A stretch of DNA of 64,000 bases, taken from Methanomassiliicoccales archaeon RumEn M2 (lineage in GTDB: Archaea; Thermoplasmatota; Thermoplasmata; Methanomassiliicoccales; Methanomethylophilaceae). Of the stretch, positions 48,342 to 58,405 are shown in pieces. The position numbers were made by a program, and so were the translations under genes. Every line of letters starts with the position of its first letter. The stretch's first letter is position 1. The notes below the pieces were generated by a model, which worked only from the letters and a program-made list of their open reading frames with translations, was not told the DNA's origin and did not search any database. The stretch spans positions 1-64,000 of the forward strand of contig LJKL01000010.1 in NCBI GenBank assembly GCA_001421175.1. The letters are read 5' to 3'.

Positions 48342-50376
48342 GTTGATGAGCAGGGTCGTGATCGTGGGCAGCAGGGCCCATCTCGAGAAGGCTGTCGAAG
48401 CCTTGTATGAGACCGAGACCCTCCACCTCATCGACTATATCAACGGCTCTGACGACGGATTTTCTATAGGCAGACCGCTTAAGGGTTCCCAGGAAGCCTC
48501 CGAGAGGCTCCTCAGGATAAGAGCGGCCGAGAAAGAACTGGGCATAAACACAAAGAAATCAAAGATCAACCCCGTCCCGGTCAAGGATATAAGGGCTCAG
48601 ATATCCGCCGGAAAGGTCGACGAGGTAGAGAAAGAGGTCTTCGCCGCAGCCGATGAGAGGAACAGCCTCGTGCAGAGGGTCTCCGACCTGGAGTTCGTCC
48701 ACAAGAACCTGGGTCTTTTGTCCAGACTGCCTCTGGATCTCGAGTTCTATTCAGGTTATGATTCAATAAAGGCGTTCGTCGGTACTTTCAAGACGGACCC
48801 CTCAGAAGACCTTCTCAAGCTGGAGAACGCCGAGGTGTTCATAGCCGGCGGGAAGAAGGAAGTACCGGTGGCCGCGGTGTTCATCAAAGCGTCCGAAGCG
48901 GACAAGGCATCCTCGATGCTCTCCGATCTCGGATACGTTGAGATACCCGTTCCCGAGGGCTCGGGATCGCCCAAGGCCATGGAGGAAGCGGTTGCCGCGG
49001 AGATCGCCGGCATACGTGCCAGGCTTGAGGAGATCGGCAAGAAGATGGCCGAGCTCTCCGAGAGGCACGAGGCCTTCCTCGCAGCATCCGATGAGGAGCT
49101 CTCCATAAAGGTGGAGAAAGGAGGGATCCCCCTCAGGATAGCCACCAGCGAATATTCCTTCGTGATAGACGGATGGATACCGGCCGCTCAGGTGGAAAGC
49201 GTGAAAGCGGAGCTGGAGGCGAAGCTCGCCGGTGCCGCCTACGTTGAGTTCCAGGAATCAAGGGGCAGGAACCAGCACGAGTCCGACGAAGCGGAACCCC
49301 GCTTCAAGACCGCGCCTTCCAAGATGAAGAACGGCAACATGGTCAGCAAGTTCGAATTCCCCACCAAACTGGTATCCACACCCAAATACAACGAGCTGGA
49401 CCCGTCCATACTCATGGCGGTATTCCTTCCGTTCTTCTTCGGATTCATGGTGGGAGATGCGGCCTACGCACTCCCCTTCATAATACTGGGTCTCTATGGT
49501 ATAAGGAACGCCAAGAGCAAAGAGTTCAGGGCCATAGGCACCGTTCTCTTCTTCGGCGGCATATGGACCTTCATATTCGGCTTCTTCTTCTTCGGAGAGA
49601 TGCTGGGTATGCACTTCGTCGGCAATAACCCCCTCGCACCCGGCGAGATGTCTGTGAACTGGCAGTATCTGCTGAACATAGAGAGCTACCCCGAGTGGTT
49701 CATCAGCATCATACCCAACGATGGTCACGGAATAGGGAAGCTGCACGATGTCACATTCCTGCTGAAGGTCAGCGTGTACATGGGAATCGTCCACCTGATG
49801 ATAGCCTACATCATAGGCTTCTACAACTCCTTCATACAGCACGGTTTCAGGAGCGCGCTGCACCACAAGGGCGGCTGGATCCTCGTCCTCGTCGGCCTTG
49901 TCATGGTGTGCTTCGCCCTGACCGAGCTCCTGTTCTACTCCAAGCCAATGGAGGGAACCCTTCTCACTATAGTGGCCGTAGGGGCCGTGGTCCTGCTCGC
50001 AGGAGTGGTCCTTGCATGGCCTGCGGAGAAGGCGCAGGTGATATTGGAGATGCCGGGCATCGTCGGGAACATCCTGTCGTACACTCGTCTGGCAGCCATC
50101 GGCATGTCCAAAGCGGGCATGGCCCTGGCATTTAACTACATGTCCATAATCATGATAGGTTCCGGAGGGGACATAGTCAGCTACATAGCCGGCTTCCTGA
50201 TCTTCCTCATCGGGCATCTCATGATCTGGGTCTTGGCCATCCTCTCGGCCGGTCTGCACTCTCTGAGGTTGCAGTTCGTCGAGGCGATGAACAAGTTCTT
50301 CGTGGGCGGCGGTAAGGATTACGAGCCGCTCATGGTGAAACGCAAAAACACAAAAGTCGTAGAAACAGAGGTATAA
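48328..50376 (+). CDS. atpI: A-type ATP synthase subunit I (membrane a-subunit)
   Basis: Proton/sodium-channel stator subunit. The N-terminal half is soluble and coiled (LPELMSRVVIVGSRAHLEKA, later SVKAELEAKLAGAAY). The C-terminal half holds about eight membrane helices, starting DPSILMAVFLPFFFGFMVGD, and including GNILSYTRLAAIGMSKAGMA, which carries the key arginine facing the c-ring, and LHSLRLQFVEAMNKFFVGGG at the end. 682 residues, normal. Confidence 0.95.
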   Translation: MSLPELMSRVVIVGSRAHLEKAVEALYETETLHLIDYINGSDDGFSIGRPLKGSQEASERLLRIRAAEKELGINTKKSKINPVPVKDIRAQISAGKVDEVEKEVFAAADERNSLVQRVSDLEFVHKNLGLLSRLPLDLEFYSGYDSIKAFVGTFKTDPSEDLLKLENAEVFIAGGKKEVPVAAVFIKASEADKASSMLSDLGYVEIPVPEGSGSPKAMEEAVAAEIAGIRARLEEIGKKMAELSERHEAFLAASDEELSIKVEKGGIPLRIATSEYSFVIDGWIPAAQVESVKAELEAKLAGAAYVEFQESRGRNQHESDEAEPRFKTAPSKMKNGNMVSKFEFPTKLVSTPKYNELDPSILMAVFLPFFFGFMVGDAAYALPFIILGLYGIRNAKSKEFRAIGTVLFFGGIWTFIFGFFFFGEMLGMHFVGNNPLAPGEMSVNWQYLLNIESYPEWFISIIPNDGHGIGKLHDVTFLLKVSVYMGIVHLMIAYIIGFYNSFIQHGFRSALHHKGGWILVLVGLVMVCFALTELLFYSKPMEGTLLTIVAVGAVVLLAGVVLAWPAEKAQVILEMPGIVGNILSYTRLAAIGMSKAGMALAFNYMSIIMIGSGGDIVSYIAGFLIFLIGHLMIWVLAILSAGLHSLRLQFVEAMNKFFVGGGKDYEPLMVKRKNTKVVETEV

Positions 50377-50378
50377 AA

Positions 50379-50600
50379 ATGGAACTTGGATTGATAGCAA
50401 TTGGAGCGGGCCTTGCAGTCGGTCTCACCGGTATCGGTGCCGGCTGGGCAGAGAAAGACGTGGGCGCAGCGGCAGTCGGTGCAATGACCGAGGATGCCAG
50501 CCTGTTCGGTAAGGGAATGATTCTCATGGTTCTGCCTGAGACCATCGTTATCTTCGGACTCGTCGTCGCTATCCTGGCTGTATTCGTGCTCGGCGCTTGA
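50379..50600 (+). CDS. atpK: A-type ATP synthase subunit K (c-ring proteolipid)
   Basis: 73 residues forming one helical hairpin: ELGLIAIGAGLAVGLTGIGA, a polar loop (EKDVGAAAVGAMTEDAS), and MILMVLPETIVIFGLVVAIL. The ion-binding glutamate is in PETIVIFG. A single hairpin per protein is the 8-kDa type. Residues lining the site (a glutamine or a second Glu for sodium) are not obvious, so the coupling ion cannot be assigned. Two bases separate it from atpI; GAGGT lies upstream of the ATG. Confidence 0.94.
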   Translation: MELGLIAIGAGLAVGLTGIGAGWAEKDVGAAAVGAMTEDASLFGKGMILMVLPETIVIFGLVVAILAVFVLGA

Positions 50601-50624
50601 AAGTAAAAAATCAGGAGCCGTTCC

Positions 50625-51182
50625 ATGGCATTAGATAGCGTGAAGATGGAGATTGACCGCTCAGCGGAAGAGGCAGTCAAGGCCGTGAAGGCCGAGACCG
50701 ATGCGGAAATAGCCCGCATCAACGCCGACGCTGATGCCAAGATCGCATCTATAAGAGAAAGAGAGAACAAGAGGCTCGAAGAGTCGATAGCCCGCCTCTC
50801 TCGCCAGGAGATCTCGAGCACCGAGCTCGAGAGCAAGAAGATAGTCCTGGTCGAGAAGAAGGAGATCCTCGAGGAGGCTTTCGCAGCGACCCTGGCCGAT
50901 CTTGAGTCTGCGCCTAAAGAGAAGAAACTGGCACAGTACAAGAAGATGGTCCAGGCCGCCAAGCAGGCGATAGATAAGCCGAAGGCTTACATGTCCCCTG
51001 CCGACTCATTCAAAGCCGCGGACCTTGACGTGTCCGAGATCGTCAAAGACGAGCGCATAACCGGCGGGCTGATCCTCGAGAGCGAGGACGGGTCCGTGCA
51101 GGTCGACATGCAGTACAAGACGATCCTCAAGACCGTGTGGGACCGCGAGATGAAGAGCCTCTCGGATACACTCTTCGGGTGA
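50625..51182 (+). CDS. atpE: A-type ATP synthase subunit E (peripheral stalk)
   Basis: 185 residues: an N-terminal helix that pairs with subunit H (VKAVKAETDAEIARINADAD, then SIRERENKRLEES) and a globular C-terminal domain (DERITGGLILESEDGSVQVD, LKTVWDREMKSLSDTLFG). The arrangement and the GG.IL...dG..... pattern match archaeal AtpE. GGAG precedes the ATG. Confidence 0.93.
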   Translation: MALDSVKMEIDRSAEEAVKAVKAETDAEIARINADADAKIASIRERENKRLEESIARLSRQEISSTELESKKIVLVEKKEILEEAFAATLADLESAPKEKKLAQYKKMVQAAKQAIDKPKAYMSPADSFKAADLDVSEIVKDERITGGLILESEDGSVQVDMQYKTILKTVWDREMKSLSDTLFG

Positions 51183-51187
51183 AGAGC

Positions 51188-52246
51188 ATGTTCGGGCGCA
51201 AGGGAAAAGAGAAGAAGGGCAATTACGCATATGCAGTAGCCAGGGTCAAAGCGAAGAAGGCTCAGCTCATGGGGGAGGACACATACTCCAAGATGATGCT
51301 GATGTCCCTTCCTGAGATATCCCGCTTCATAGGGGAGTCGGGATACCAGAAGGAGATAGCCGCCCTCGCCGGAAGGTATGAGGGAGTAGACCTGATAGAG
51401 CACGCCACGTACTCAAACATGGCCAACTACTTCAGGGGAATACTGGAAGCCACGACTGGGGAACTGCACGATATGCTGGCCTCCTATCTCGAGAAGTGGG
51501 ACATATGGAACTTCAAGGTCGTCCTTCGCGGAAGATCCTTCGGGATGAACGCGGAAGACATCAAAGAGGACCTGGTCCCCGCCGGGAAGCTTGACCAGCA
51601 GGCGCTGGAGAAGCTTCTTTCGCTGGAGTCCGAGGAGGACATAATAGCAGCCTACGGAAAAGCCGCAGGCGTGGTCTTCCCGGCAGATCTGATATCCGCA
51701 TACAAGGAGAGCGGGAACCCGTCGGAGCTGGAGGACTTCCTGGAGAAGGACCACTACGACACCCTGCTGAGAAGCATAGACCCGTCTTCGAGACCCACGC
51801 GCCTGTTCCAGGACTATATCCGCAAGGAAATAGACATCAAGAACGTGGAAACGATCCTGAAACTGAAGGCCGAAGGAATACACGGGGAGGAAGTAATGAA
51901 ATACATCATCCCCGGCGGAAAACAGATTGACAAGAAGCTGGCCACACAGCTTGCCAACGCCGAGACGCTCTCGGCGGCGGCGAACGATTTGGCGCCACTT
52001 GATTTCTACGACGATATCAAAGAAGCGCTGGACGAGACCAATTCGCTCAGGGGGATTGTGGCCGGGATGAAGAAGTACCACATAAGACAGGCCAAGACGT
52101 TCTCGCATCTCTATCCGCTGTCCGTTATCCCGATCGTCGACTTCATGATCCACAAGGAGAATGAGGTCAACAACATCAGGATAATAGCCAGAGGACTGAA
52201 CAGCGGGCTCGACCTGGATGTCATAAAAGAACTACTGGTGATCTGA
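51188..52246 (+). CDS. atpC: A-type ATP synthase subunit C
   Basis: Central socket subunit joining the rotor shaft to the c-ring. All-helical, 352 residues, with YAYAVARVKAKKAQLMGEDT at the N terminus, DLIEHATYSNMANYFRGI, YLEKWDIWNFKVVLRGRSFG and the closing LYPLSVIPIVDFMIHKENEV. ATG 51188 is chosen because the longer frame from 51137 lies in the end of atpE. It overlaps atpF by one base. Confidence 0.93.
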   Translation: MFGRKGKEKKGNYAYAVARVKAKKAQLMGEDTYSKMMLMSLPEISRFIGESGYQKEIAALAGRYEGVDLIEHATYSNMANYFRGILEATTGELHDMLASYLEKWDIWNFKVVLRGRSFGMNAEDIKEDLVPAGKLDQQALEKLLSLESEEDIIAAYGKAAGVVFPADLISAYKESGNPSELEDFLEKDHYDTLLRSIDPSSRPTRLFQDYIRKEIDIKNVETILKLKAEGIHGEEVMKYIIPGGKQIDKKLATQLANAETLSAAANDLAPLDFYDDIKEALDETNSLRGIVAGMKKYHIRQAKTFSHLYPLSVIPIVDFMIHKENEVNNIRIIARGLNSGLDLDVIKELLVI

Positions 52247-52551
52247 TGGAAATAGCGGTCATAGGGAATGAGGATTTCGTGCTGGGATTCAGGCTCGCTG
52301 GCCTGAGGCGCGTCTTCGTGACCACCCCGGAGAACTACGGGGAGGTAATAAAACAAGCGATGTCCGATCCGAACATAGGCATACTTGCCGCGGACGGTAA
52401 GGACATGGACCTGCTGCCATCGAACGTTAGACAGAAGGTGTTGGATTCCATCCAGCCCGTCGTCGTCCCGGTGGGAAGAGGTGAAACCGACCTTCGTGAG
52501 AAGGTAAAAAGAGCGATTGGCGTTGATTTATACAAAACAGAGGATGAATAG
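52246..52551 (+). CDS. atpF: A-type ATP synthase subunit F
   Basis: A 101-residue Rossmann-like subunit of the central stalk: IAVIGNEDFVLGFRLAGLRR, IGILAADGKDMDLLP and QPVVVPVGRGETDLREKVKR followed by a short C-terminal helix. The start ATG overlaps the atpC stop (TGATGG). Confidence 0.94.
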   Translation: MEIAVIGNEDFVLGFRLAGLRRVFVTTPENYGEVIKQAMSDPNIGILAADGKDMDLLPSNVRQKVLDSIQPVVVPVGRGETDLREKVKRAIGVDLYKTEDE

Positions 52552-54278
52552 ATGAGCAAAGATGGTGTAATCTACAGGGTCGCAGGACCGGTCGTCACGG
52601 CTGTCGGTATCTCCCCCCGTATGTACGATGTTGTGTACGTAGGGAACGAGAACCTGATGGGCGAAGTGATCAAGATCGTCGGTGACCAGACAATCATCCA
52701 GGTCTATGAGGAAACGTCCGGCGTAAAACCGGGAGAGCCGGTTACCAACACCGGGCGCCCCTTGTTGCTGAGTTGGGACCGGGGCTGCTTAGCTCCGTCT
52801 ACGACGGCATACAGAGGCCCCTGCCCATACTGAGGGATAAGACGGGGGACTACATTTTCCGTGGGGTCACGGCACCTGGATTGGACAGAGAGAAGAAATG
52901 GGAGTTCAAACCCGTCGTCAAGAAAGGCGACGCGGTGTCTCCCGGGCAGATCATAGGTACTGTCATGGAGGGAACCATAGAGCACAGGATCATGGTTCCT
53001 CCGGGACTTGAGGGAAAGGTCGAGGACATAAAGTCCGGAAGCTTCACGGTCGAGGAGACCGTGGCCAAGGTCGGCGGCCAGGACATCATAATGATGCAGA
53101 AATGGCCGGTCCGTGTTCCCAGGCCCGTCAGGGAGAAGATGCAGCCGGACATACCCCTGGTCACAGGCCAGAGGGTCCTGGACACCATGTTCCCCCTTGC
53201 TAAGGGAGGAGCGGCCGCCATACCCGGCGGATTCGGTACCGGGAAAACGGTCACACAGCAGCAGCTGGCCAAGTGGTCTGATGCAGAGATAGTCGTTTAC
53301 ATAGGATGCGGAGAGCGCGGTAACGAGATGACCGAGGTTCTCACTGAGTTCCCTGCACTGGAGGACCCCAAGACCGGGAACCCCCTGATGAACAGGACAG
53401 TGCTCATCGCCAACACATCCAACATGCCTGTGGCCGCGAGAGAGGCTTCCGTTTACACGGGAATGACCATCGCGGAGTACTACAGGGACATGGGGTACAA
53501 CGTCTCCCTTATGGCAGATTCCACCTCCAGGTGGGCAGAGGCCATGAGAGAGATATCCTCCAGGCTGGAAGAGATGCCCGGAGAGGAAGGATACCCTGCA
53601 TACCTGGCAGGCAGGCTGTCCGAGTTCTACGAGCGCGCATGCCGTGCCGTGGCACTCTGCGGCGAAGAGGGATCGATCTCCGTCATAGGTGCGGTCTCTC
53701 CTCCGGGAGGAGACATATCCGAGCCTGTTTCGCAGAACACCCTGCGCATAGTGCGCGTGTTCTGGGCTCTCGACACGAAGCTCAGGGAGAGGAGGCACTT
53801 CCCCGCCATCAACTGGCTGACGTCCTACTCTCTTTACAACAAGCAGCTGTCACAGTGGTACTCTGACGAGGTCGCGGCGGATTTCCCCGCCCTCAGAGAG
53901 TGGGCCATGCTGACACTGCAGAAGGAGTCAGAGCTCCAGGAGATCGTCCAGCTGGTCGGTTCCGATGCTCTGCCCGACGAGCAGAAGGCCACCCTTGAGG
54001 TGTCCAAGATGATAAGGGAGATATTCCTTCAGCAGAACGCATACCACCCGGTGGACACGTACAGTCCCATGTCGAGGCAGTACGTGATGCTCAAGCTGAT
54101 CAGGAAGTACGCGGACCTCTCCGCCAAGGCGGTTCAGGCCGGCGTGCCTCTGGACAAGTTCGTCTCCATACCTGCCAGGCAGAGGTTCATCAGAGCCAAG
54201 CTCGAGACGAACATCGATGCCGAGCTCAAGGCGGTAGGCGAGGACATGGACGCTCAGTTCAAGGCCCTGGGGGTGTGA
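52552..54278 (+). CDS. atpA: A-type ATP synthase catalytic subunit A, split by a 1-base deletion
   Basis: Catalytic ATPase subunit. The first frame gives [20 protein letters not shown] through [10 protein letters not shown]; the second continues [20 protein letters not shown]. One added C in the CCCC at 52758-52761 restores [16 protein letters not shown]. Further motifs: the non-homologous region [13 protein letters not shown] segment with [13 protein letters not shown]-loop [24 protein letters not shown] (catalytic Glu), [16 protein letters not shown] and [13 protein letters not shown]. About 576 residues after repair, usual. No other damage. Confidence 0.95.
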
Positions 54279-54281
54279 TAG

Positions 54282-55669
54282 ATGGCAGAAGTCAAAGTAT
54301 CCAAAGAGTACAAGACCATCTCCGAGATCGCGGGACCTCTGATCTTCGTCGAGAAGACGGAGCCCGTGGCCTACGATGAGCTGGTCAGCGTCAAGCTGTC
54401 CGACGGCAGCATGAAGAGAGGCAAGGTCCTGGACAGCTCAGACAAGGTGATAGTCGTTCAGGTGTTCGAAGGGACCACCGGCATAGACAGGAGCGCATCC
54501 GTTCGTTTCCTCGGCGAGACGATGAAGATGCCCGTTTCCAAGGATATGCTGGGAAGGATCCTCTCCGGTGCCGGAGACCCCATAGACGGCGGTCCTCCGA
54601 TAAACCCCGAGCAGAGGCTCGACATAACCGGAGCGGCCATCAACCCCTGGGCAAGGGACAGCCCCCACGATTTCATACAGACTGGAATATCCACGATAGA
54701 CGGAATGAACACCCTGGTCAGGGGGCAGAAGCTCCCCATATTCTCTGGGTCCGGTCTTCCCCACAACGATCTGGCACTTCAGATCGCAAGGCAGGCCAAG
54801 GTCCGCGGGAAGGAAGAGGAGTTCGCCGTCGTGTTCGTGGCCATGGGTATCACCAACGAAGAGAAGCAGACCTTCATGAAGGAGTTCGAGAGGACCGGCG
54901 CGCTGAAGAACGCAGTGGTCTTCCTGAACCTTGCTGACGACCCGGCAACGGAGCGTATCGTCACACCGCGTCTGGGACTCACCACCGCGGAGTACATGGC
55001 CTCGAGCTGGGTATGCAGGTTCTCGTCATCATGACGGACATGACCAACTACTGCGAGGCACTGCGTCAGGTGGGCGCGGCCAGGGAAGAAGTGCCCGGAA
55101 GGCGCGGTTACCCCGGCTACATGTACACCGATCTGGCACAGCTGTACGAGCGTGCGGGAAGGATAAAGGACAAGAAAGGGTCGATCACACAGATCCCCAT
55201 CCTGTCCATGCCCGGTGACGACATCACCCACCCGATACCTGACCTGTCAGGATACATCACAGAGGGTCAGATCGTCATGTCCAGAGACCTGCACCGCGCA
55301 GGCATATACCCGCCGGTCAACGTCTCATCATCCCTCAGCAGGCTGATGGGCGGAGGAACCGGAGAGGGAAGGACCCGTGCGGACCACAAGGGAGTCTCTG
55401 ACCAGCTGTACGCAGCCTATGCAGAGGGCAAGGACCTTCGCGGTCTGGTCGCCATCGTCGGGAAGGAGTCGCTCTCCGAGAAGGACAGGAAGCTCCTGGA
55501 CTTCGCGGATCTGTTCGAGGACAGGATCGTCCGCCAGGGCGAAGACGAGGACCGTTCCATAGAGGACACCCTTTCGATAGCCTGGGACATACTCGGCACC
55601 CTTGACATGGACCAGATCACAAGGATCGACCGCAAGTACATAGAGCAGTACCTGAAGAAGAAGGCGTGA
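54282..55669 (+). CDS. atpB: A-type ATP synthase subunit B, split by a 1-base deletion
   Basis: Regulatory nucleotide-binding subunit. [53 protein letters not shown] (degenerate P-loop, as expected for B) and [10 protein letters not shown] lie in the first frame; [40 protein letters not shown] and [17 protein letters not shown] lie in the second. One T added at 55002 restores [16 protein letters not shown]. About 462 residues after repair. Confidence 0.95.
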
Positions 55670-55674
55670 GAGAT

Positions 55675-56307
55675 ATGCCGGCGCACGAGATCACCCCCAC
55701 CCGCTCGGTCCTCCTGGACCTCAAGAGAAGGATCAAACTGTCCCAGAACGGGCACAAGATCATGAAGATGAAGAGGGACGGCCTCATCATCGAGTTCTTC
55801 GAGGTCATGGAGAAGGCCAAGGAGATGCGCGGTTCGGTAGTCTCCGACTACCAGAACGCCATGAACAAAATAGCCGTGGCAACGGCTGTCGAGGGAGAGA
55901 TCGCGGTCAAGAGCGCGGCCTATGCCATCAAATCCGAGCCTCAGGTCGAAGTAGGCAGCAAGAGCATCATGGGGATGACCGTTCCCAGGGTGGAGGCCAA
56001 GATAACGCGCGGTAACATCCTGAGCAAGGGTTACGGCGTGATATCCACCTCTGCCTACATCGAGGAGGCCTCCGAGGCCTTCGAGAAGCTCCTGGTGACC
56101 CTCGTCCGCGCAGCGGAGATAGAGACCACCATGAAGAAGCTCCTGGATGAGATCGAGAAGACCAAGAGGAGGGTCAACGCCCTCGAGTTCAAGGTCATAC
56201 CCGAGCTCCTCGAGGACAAGAGATTCGTGGAGTTCCGCTTGGAGGAGATGAGCAGGGAGGAGACGATCCGCCTTAAGCATCTCAAGGGCAAAGGGGAGAA
56301 AGCCTGA
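55675..56307 (+). CDS. atpD: A-type ATP synthase subunit D (central shaft)
   Basis: Long antiparallel coiled-coil shaft: EITPTRSVLLDLKRRIKLSQ, GHKIMKMKRDGLIIEFFEVM at the N terminus and KKLLDEIEKTKRRVNALEFK, VIPELLEDKRFVEFRLEEMS at the C terminus, as in all AtpD proteins. ATG 55675 is preceded by GTGAGAG; a GTG at 55666 overlapping atpB is an alternative. 210 residues. Confidence 0.94.
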   Translation: MPAHEITPTRSVLLDLKRRIKLSQNGHKIMKMKRDGLIIEFFEVMEKAKEMRGSVVSDYQNAMNKIAVATAVEGEIAVKSAAYAIKSEPQVEVGSKSIMGMTVPRVEAKITRGNILSKGYGVISTSAYIEEASEAFEKLLVTLVRAAEIETTMKKLLDEIEKTKRRVNALEFKVIPELLEDKRFVEFRLEEMSREETIRLKHLKGKGEKA

Positions 56308-56309
56308 AG

Positions 56310-56450
56310 ATGTGGCTTGAGGACTGGTTCCTGTCTTTGAGGGAGGATCCCGAGAGGCTAGCGAAGGTCTTCAAGACTATCTGGATAGTCTCCTACTCCG
56401 TGCTGATACTCGGGTTCTTCCTGATAATCTACGCACTGCTCTTCCTATGA
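56310..56450 (+). CDS. 46-residue single-TM protein at the end of the atp operon
   Basis: ATG 56310 to TGA 56450, starting 2 bases after the atpD stop: MWLEDWFLSLREDPERLAKV then FKTIW and a single membrane helix (IVSYSVLILGFFLIIYALLF). The amphipathic, charged N terminus and clean hydrophobic end look like a real small membrane protein. The tight spacing suggests co-expression with the ATP synthase, perhaps as an assembly or accessory factor (inference). No family recognised. Confidence 0.72.
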   Translation: MWLEDWFLSLREDPERLAKVFKTIWIVSYSVLILGFFLIIYALLFL

Positions 56451-56474
56451 AACCATTTAAGAAACACAATTTCA

Positions 56475-57945
56475 CTATTTTCTGAAATCGCGCATATCCA
56501 CCCTGCCGGTCCCGAGATGGACTATGGGCATTATCCCCGGGTCCGGGTTGAAGTTATGCATCTTCTGGTATTCGGTCTGGTCCTGCCAGGTCGATGCGTT
56601 GATCATCTTGACTCCTCTGTACTCCGAATAACCTGCGCCGTGGACGTGGCCGGTGACGAAAATGTCAGGGACGGTCCCGATGGCCAGGTAGTCCCTCTTC
56701 TCCGGCGCGAGGGCGTTCCTCTGCCCGTATATCGGGGACAGGTGGCGCATGACCAGCATCTCCTTCATCACGGCCAGGGGGTTCTCGTAGGTCAGCTTCT
56801 GCACCCCGGAGATCCAATCGTCGATGCTGCGGCCGTGATACGTGAGCACGGTACGCCCCTCTATGTTCATGTAGACCGGGTTCCCGGCCAGCAGGACATT
56901 GGAGTCGAATGAGCCGGTGAAAACGGAGCCCAGGGCCGGCTGCGGTTCGGCAAGTCGGCAGGCGTCGTGGTTGCCCGGCTGCACCACGATTTTGATGTGA
57001 TCGGGTATCTCCTTCAGATGCTCAGCCAGGGCCTCGTACTGCTTGTATATCCCGGTTATGCTGAGCTCCTGCTCCTGTCCCGGGAAGATGCCTATGCCGT
57101 CGACCACGTCCCCCGGGAGGACTATGTAATTCAGCTCCTGCTCCTCGGAGTTCTGCTTGAGCCATTTGATCATCTTCTCCCAGGTCCTCTCCAGGAATGT
57201 GCAGCTTCCTATGTGGACGTCTGACAGGAATGCAACAGAGGATACGTTATCGTTGGCCGTCCAGGAGTTATTGGAAGGCACGTCGGGCCATACGATCTGG
57301 TCGGCGATTATGGTCTCTCTCTTCCGGCCCGGTTCCTTGTTGCCCGGCCTTCCGATGATCCCTATGACCTGATCGTTGACGTACACGTCGTTTATCGCGG
57401 GAGCTGTGTTCAGGATCAGGACCTTGCATCTCGTCCCCTGGTCGTCCTCAACGGCCAGGATCTTGTGGCCGTTCTTAGTATCCTTGACATCGCCCACCAT
57501 GCCGATGACCCGGACCTCCCTGTCCATCCCCAGGGCCTTCTCTATGCTCATGCGCTGCCGAAATCCCGGTGCCTCTCGATTATCTTCTTCAGGATCGAAT
57601 AACGGCTCTGGAAGTATCTGACGAAGTCGTCGATGGTCCCCTCGCATGTCGAGTTCCCAGTGATATCCGAGTCCGGAACGATGCTGATATCACCGAGGCG
57701 TTTGTTGGGAGGCCTCACAGCTTTGAATGACTGGCTTATTGTTTTGTCGCCGGAAAGGAAGGTTCTATGTCCGCTTTCGTCACGAATGCGGAGCTCTTGG
57801 AAACCGTGTCAAGCACGTTATTCAGGAAAGGCACGGGGTCAGAGGAGGAGAGCACCATCTCTAATGCGTCCGGGGACAGGAACATGTCCCTCCTCGCTGC
57901 TGCGCTCAGCACCTCTGGCCTCATGAGAGGAAAGAGAGGGGACAA
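56475..57945 (-). CDS. polB: DNA polymerase II (PolD) small subunit DP1, split by two 1-base deletions
   Basis: Small, exonuclease subunit of the archaeal D-family polymerase. The main frame holds an OB domain (EVRVIGMVGDVKDTKNG) and the calcineurin-like nuclease motifs FLSDVHIGS, VLPGDVVDGIG, QPGNHDACR, YHGRSIDDW and VTGHVHGAG. The N terminus is broken twice. One base added near 57761-57764 links VTKADIE to FLSGDKTISQSFKAVRPPNK, and one added at 57552-57553 links IERHRDFGSA to MSIEKALGMDREV. The repaired gene starts at ATG 57945 (or 57924) and has about 490 residues, the usual DP1 size. Confidence 0.93.
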
Positions 57946-58015
57946 GCCTATAAATGTTCACTGCCCACAGGTTCGATTGTAACAATTAAAGCCAGGTGGA
58001 GCCTATACCCGGCCG

Positions 58016-58405
58016 ATGCCTTCGGTCAAGATAGTGAGCCGGGTGAATCCCAGCGAGGACCCGGAAAAGGTCAGTACGGCGATCCTCAACGTTTTCCCGG
58101 ACGCCGTGATAGAGACGGAAGGGGGATATGCCAGAGGCGAGTCCCGCAGCCTCGATAATTTCGGGCTCATGATCCGTCGCCAGAAGATGCTTGACACGAC
58201 CAGGGCCGTTCTTCTCAGAGGCATGTCGGGGGACCGTACGAGATTCCTGCTGAACAAGCAGGTGGCCTTCGCCGGCAAGATATCCTTCTGTGACAGAGGA
58301 CAGATGCTCGGCCCCATAGAGGTCACGGTGACGGATGAGGGAATAGAGGCATTGATAGACAGGACCGCCCCGGGGACGGTCGACGGTGTGGAAGTGAGAG
58401 ATTGA
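58016..58405 (+). CDS. DUF54-type RNA-binding protein (putative exosome-associated)
   Basis: 129 residues: VSRVNPSEDPEKVSTAILNV, FPDAVIETEGGYARG, SLDNFGLMIRRQKMLDTTRA, FLLNKQVAFAGKISFCDRGQ and LGPIEVTVTDEGIEALID. These match the archaeal DUF54 / UPF0201-like family thought to bind RNA, often beside exosome or ribosome genes. Function unproven. Its end overlaps the next gene by 4 bases (TTGA). Confidence 0.85.
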   Translation: MPSVKIVSRVNPSEDPEKVSTAILNVFPDAVIETEGGYARGESRSLDNFGLMIRRQKMLDTTRAVLLRGMSGDRTRFLLNKQVAFAGKISFCDRGQMLGPIEVTVTDEGIEALIDRTAPGTVDGVEVRD

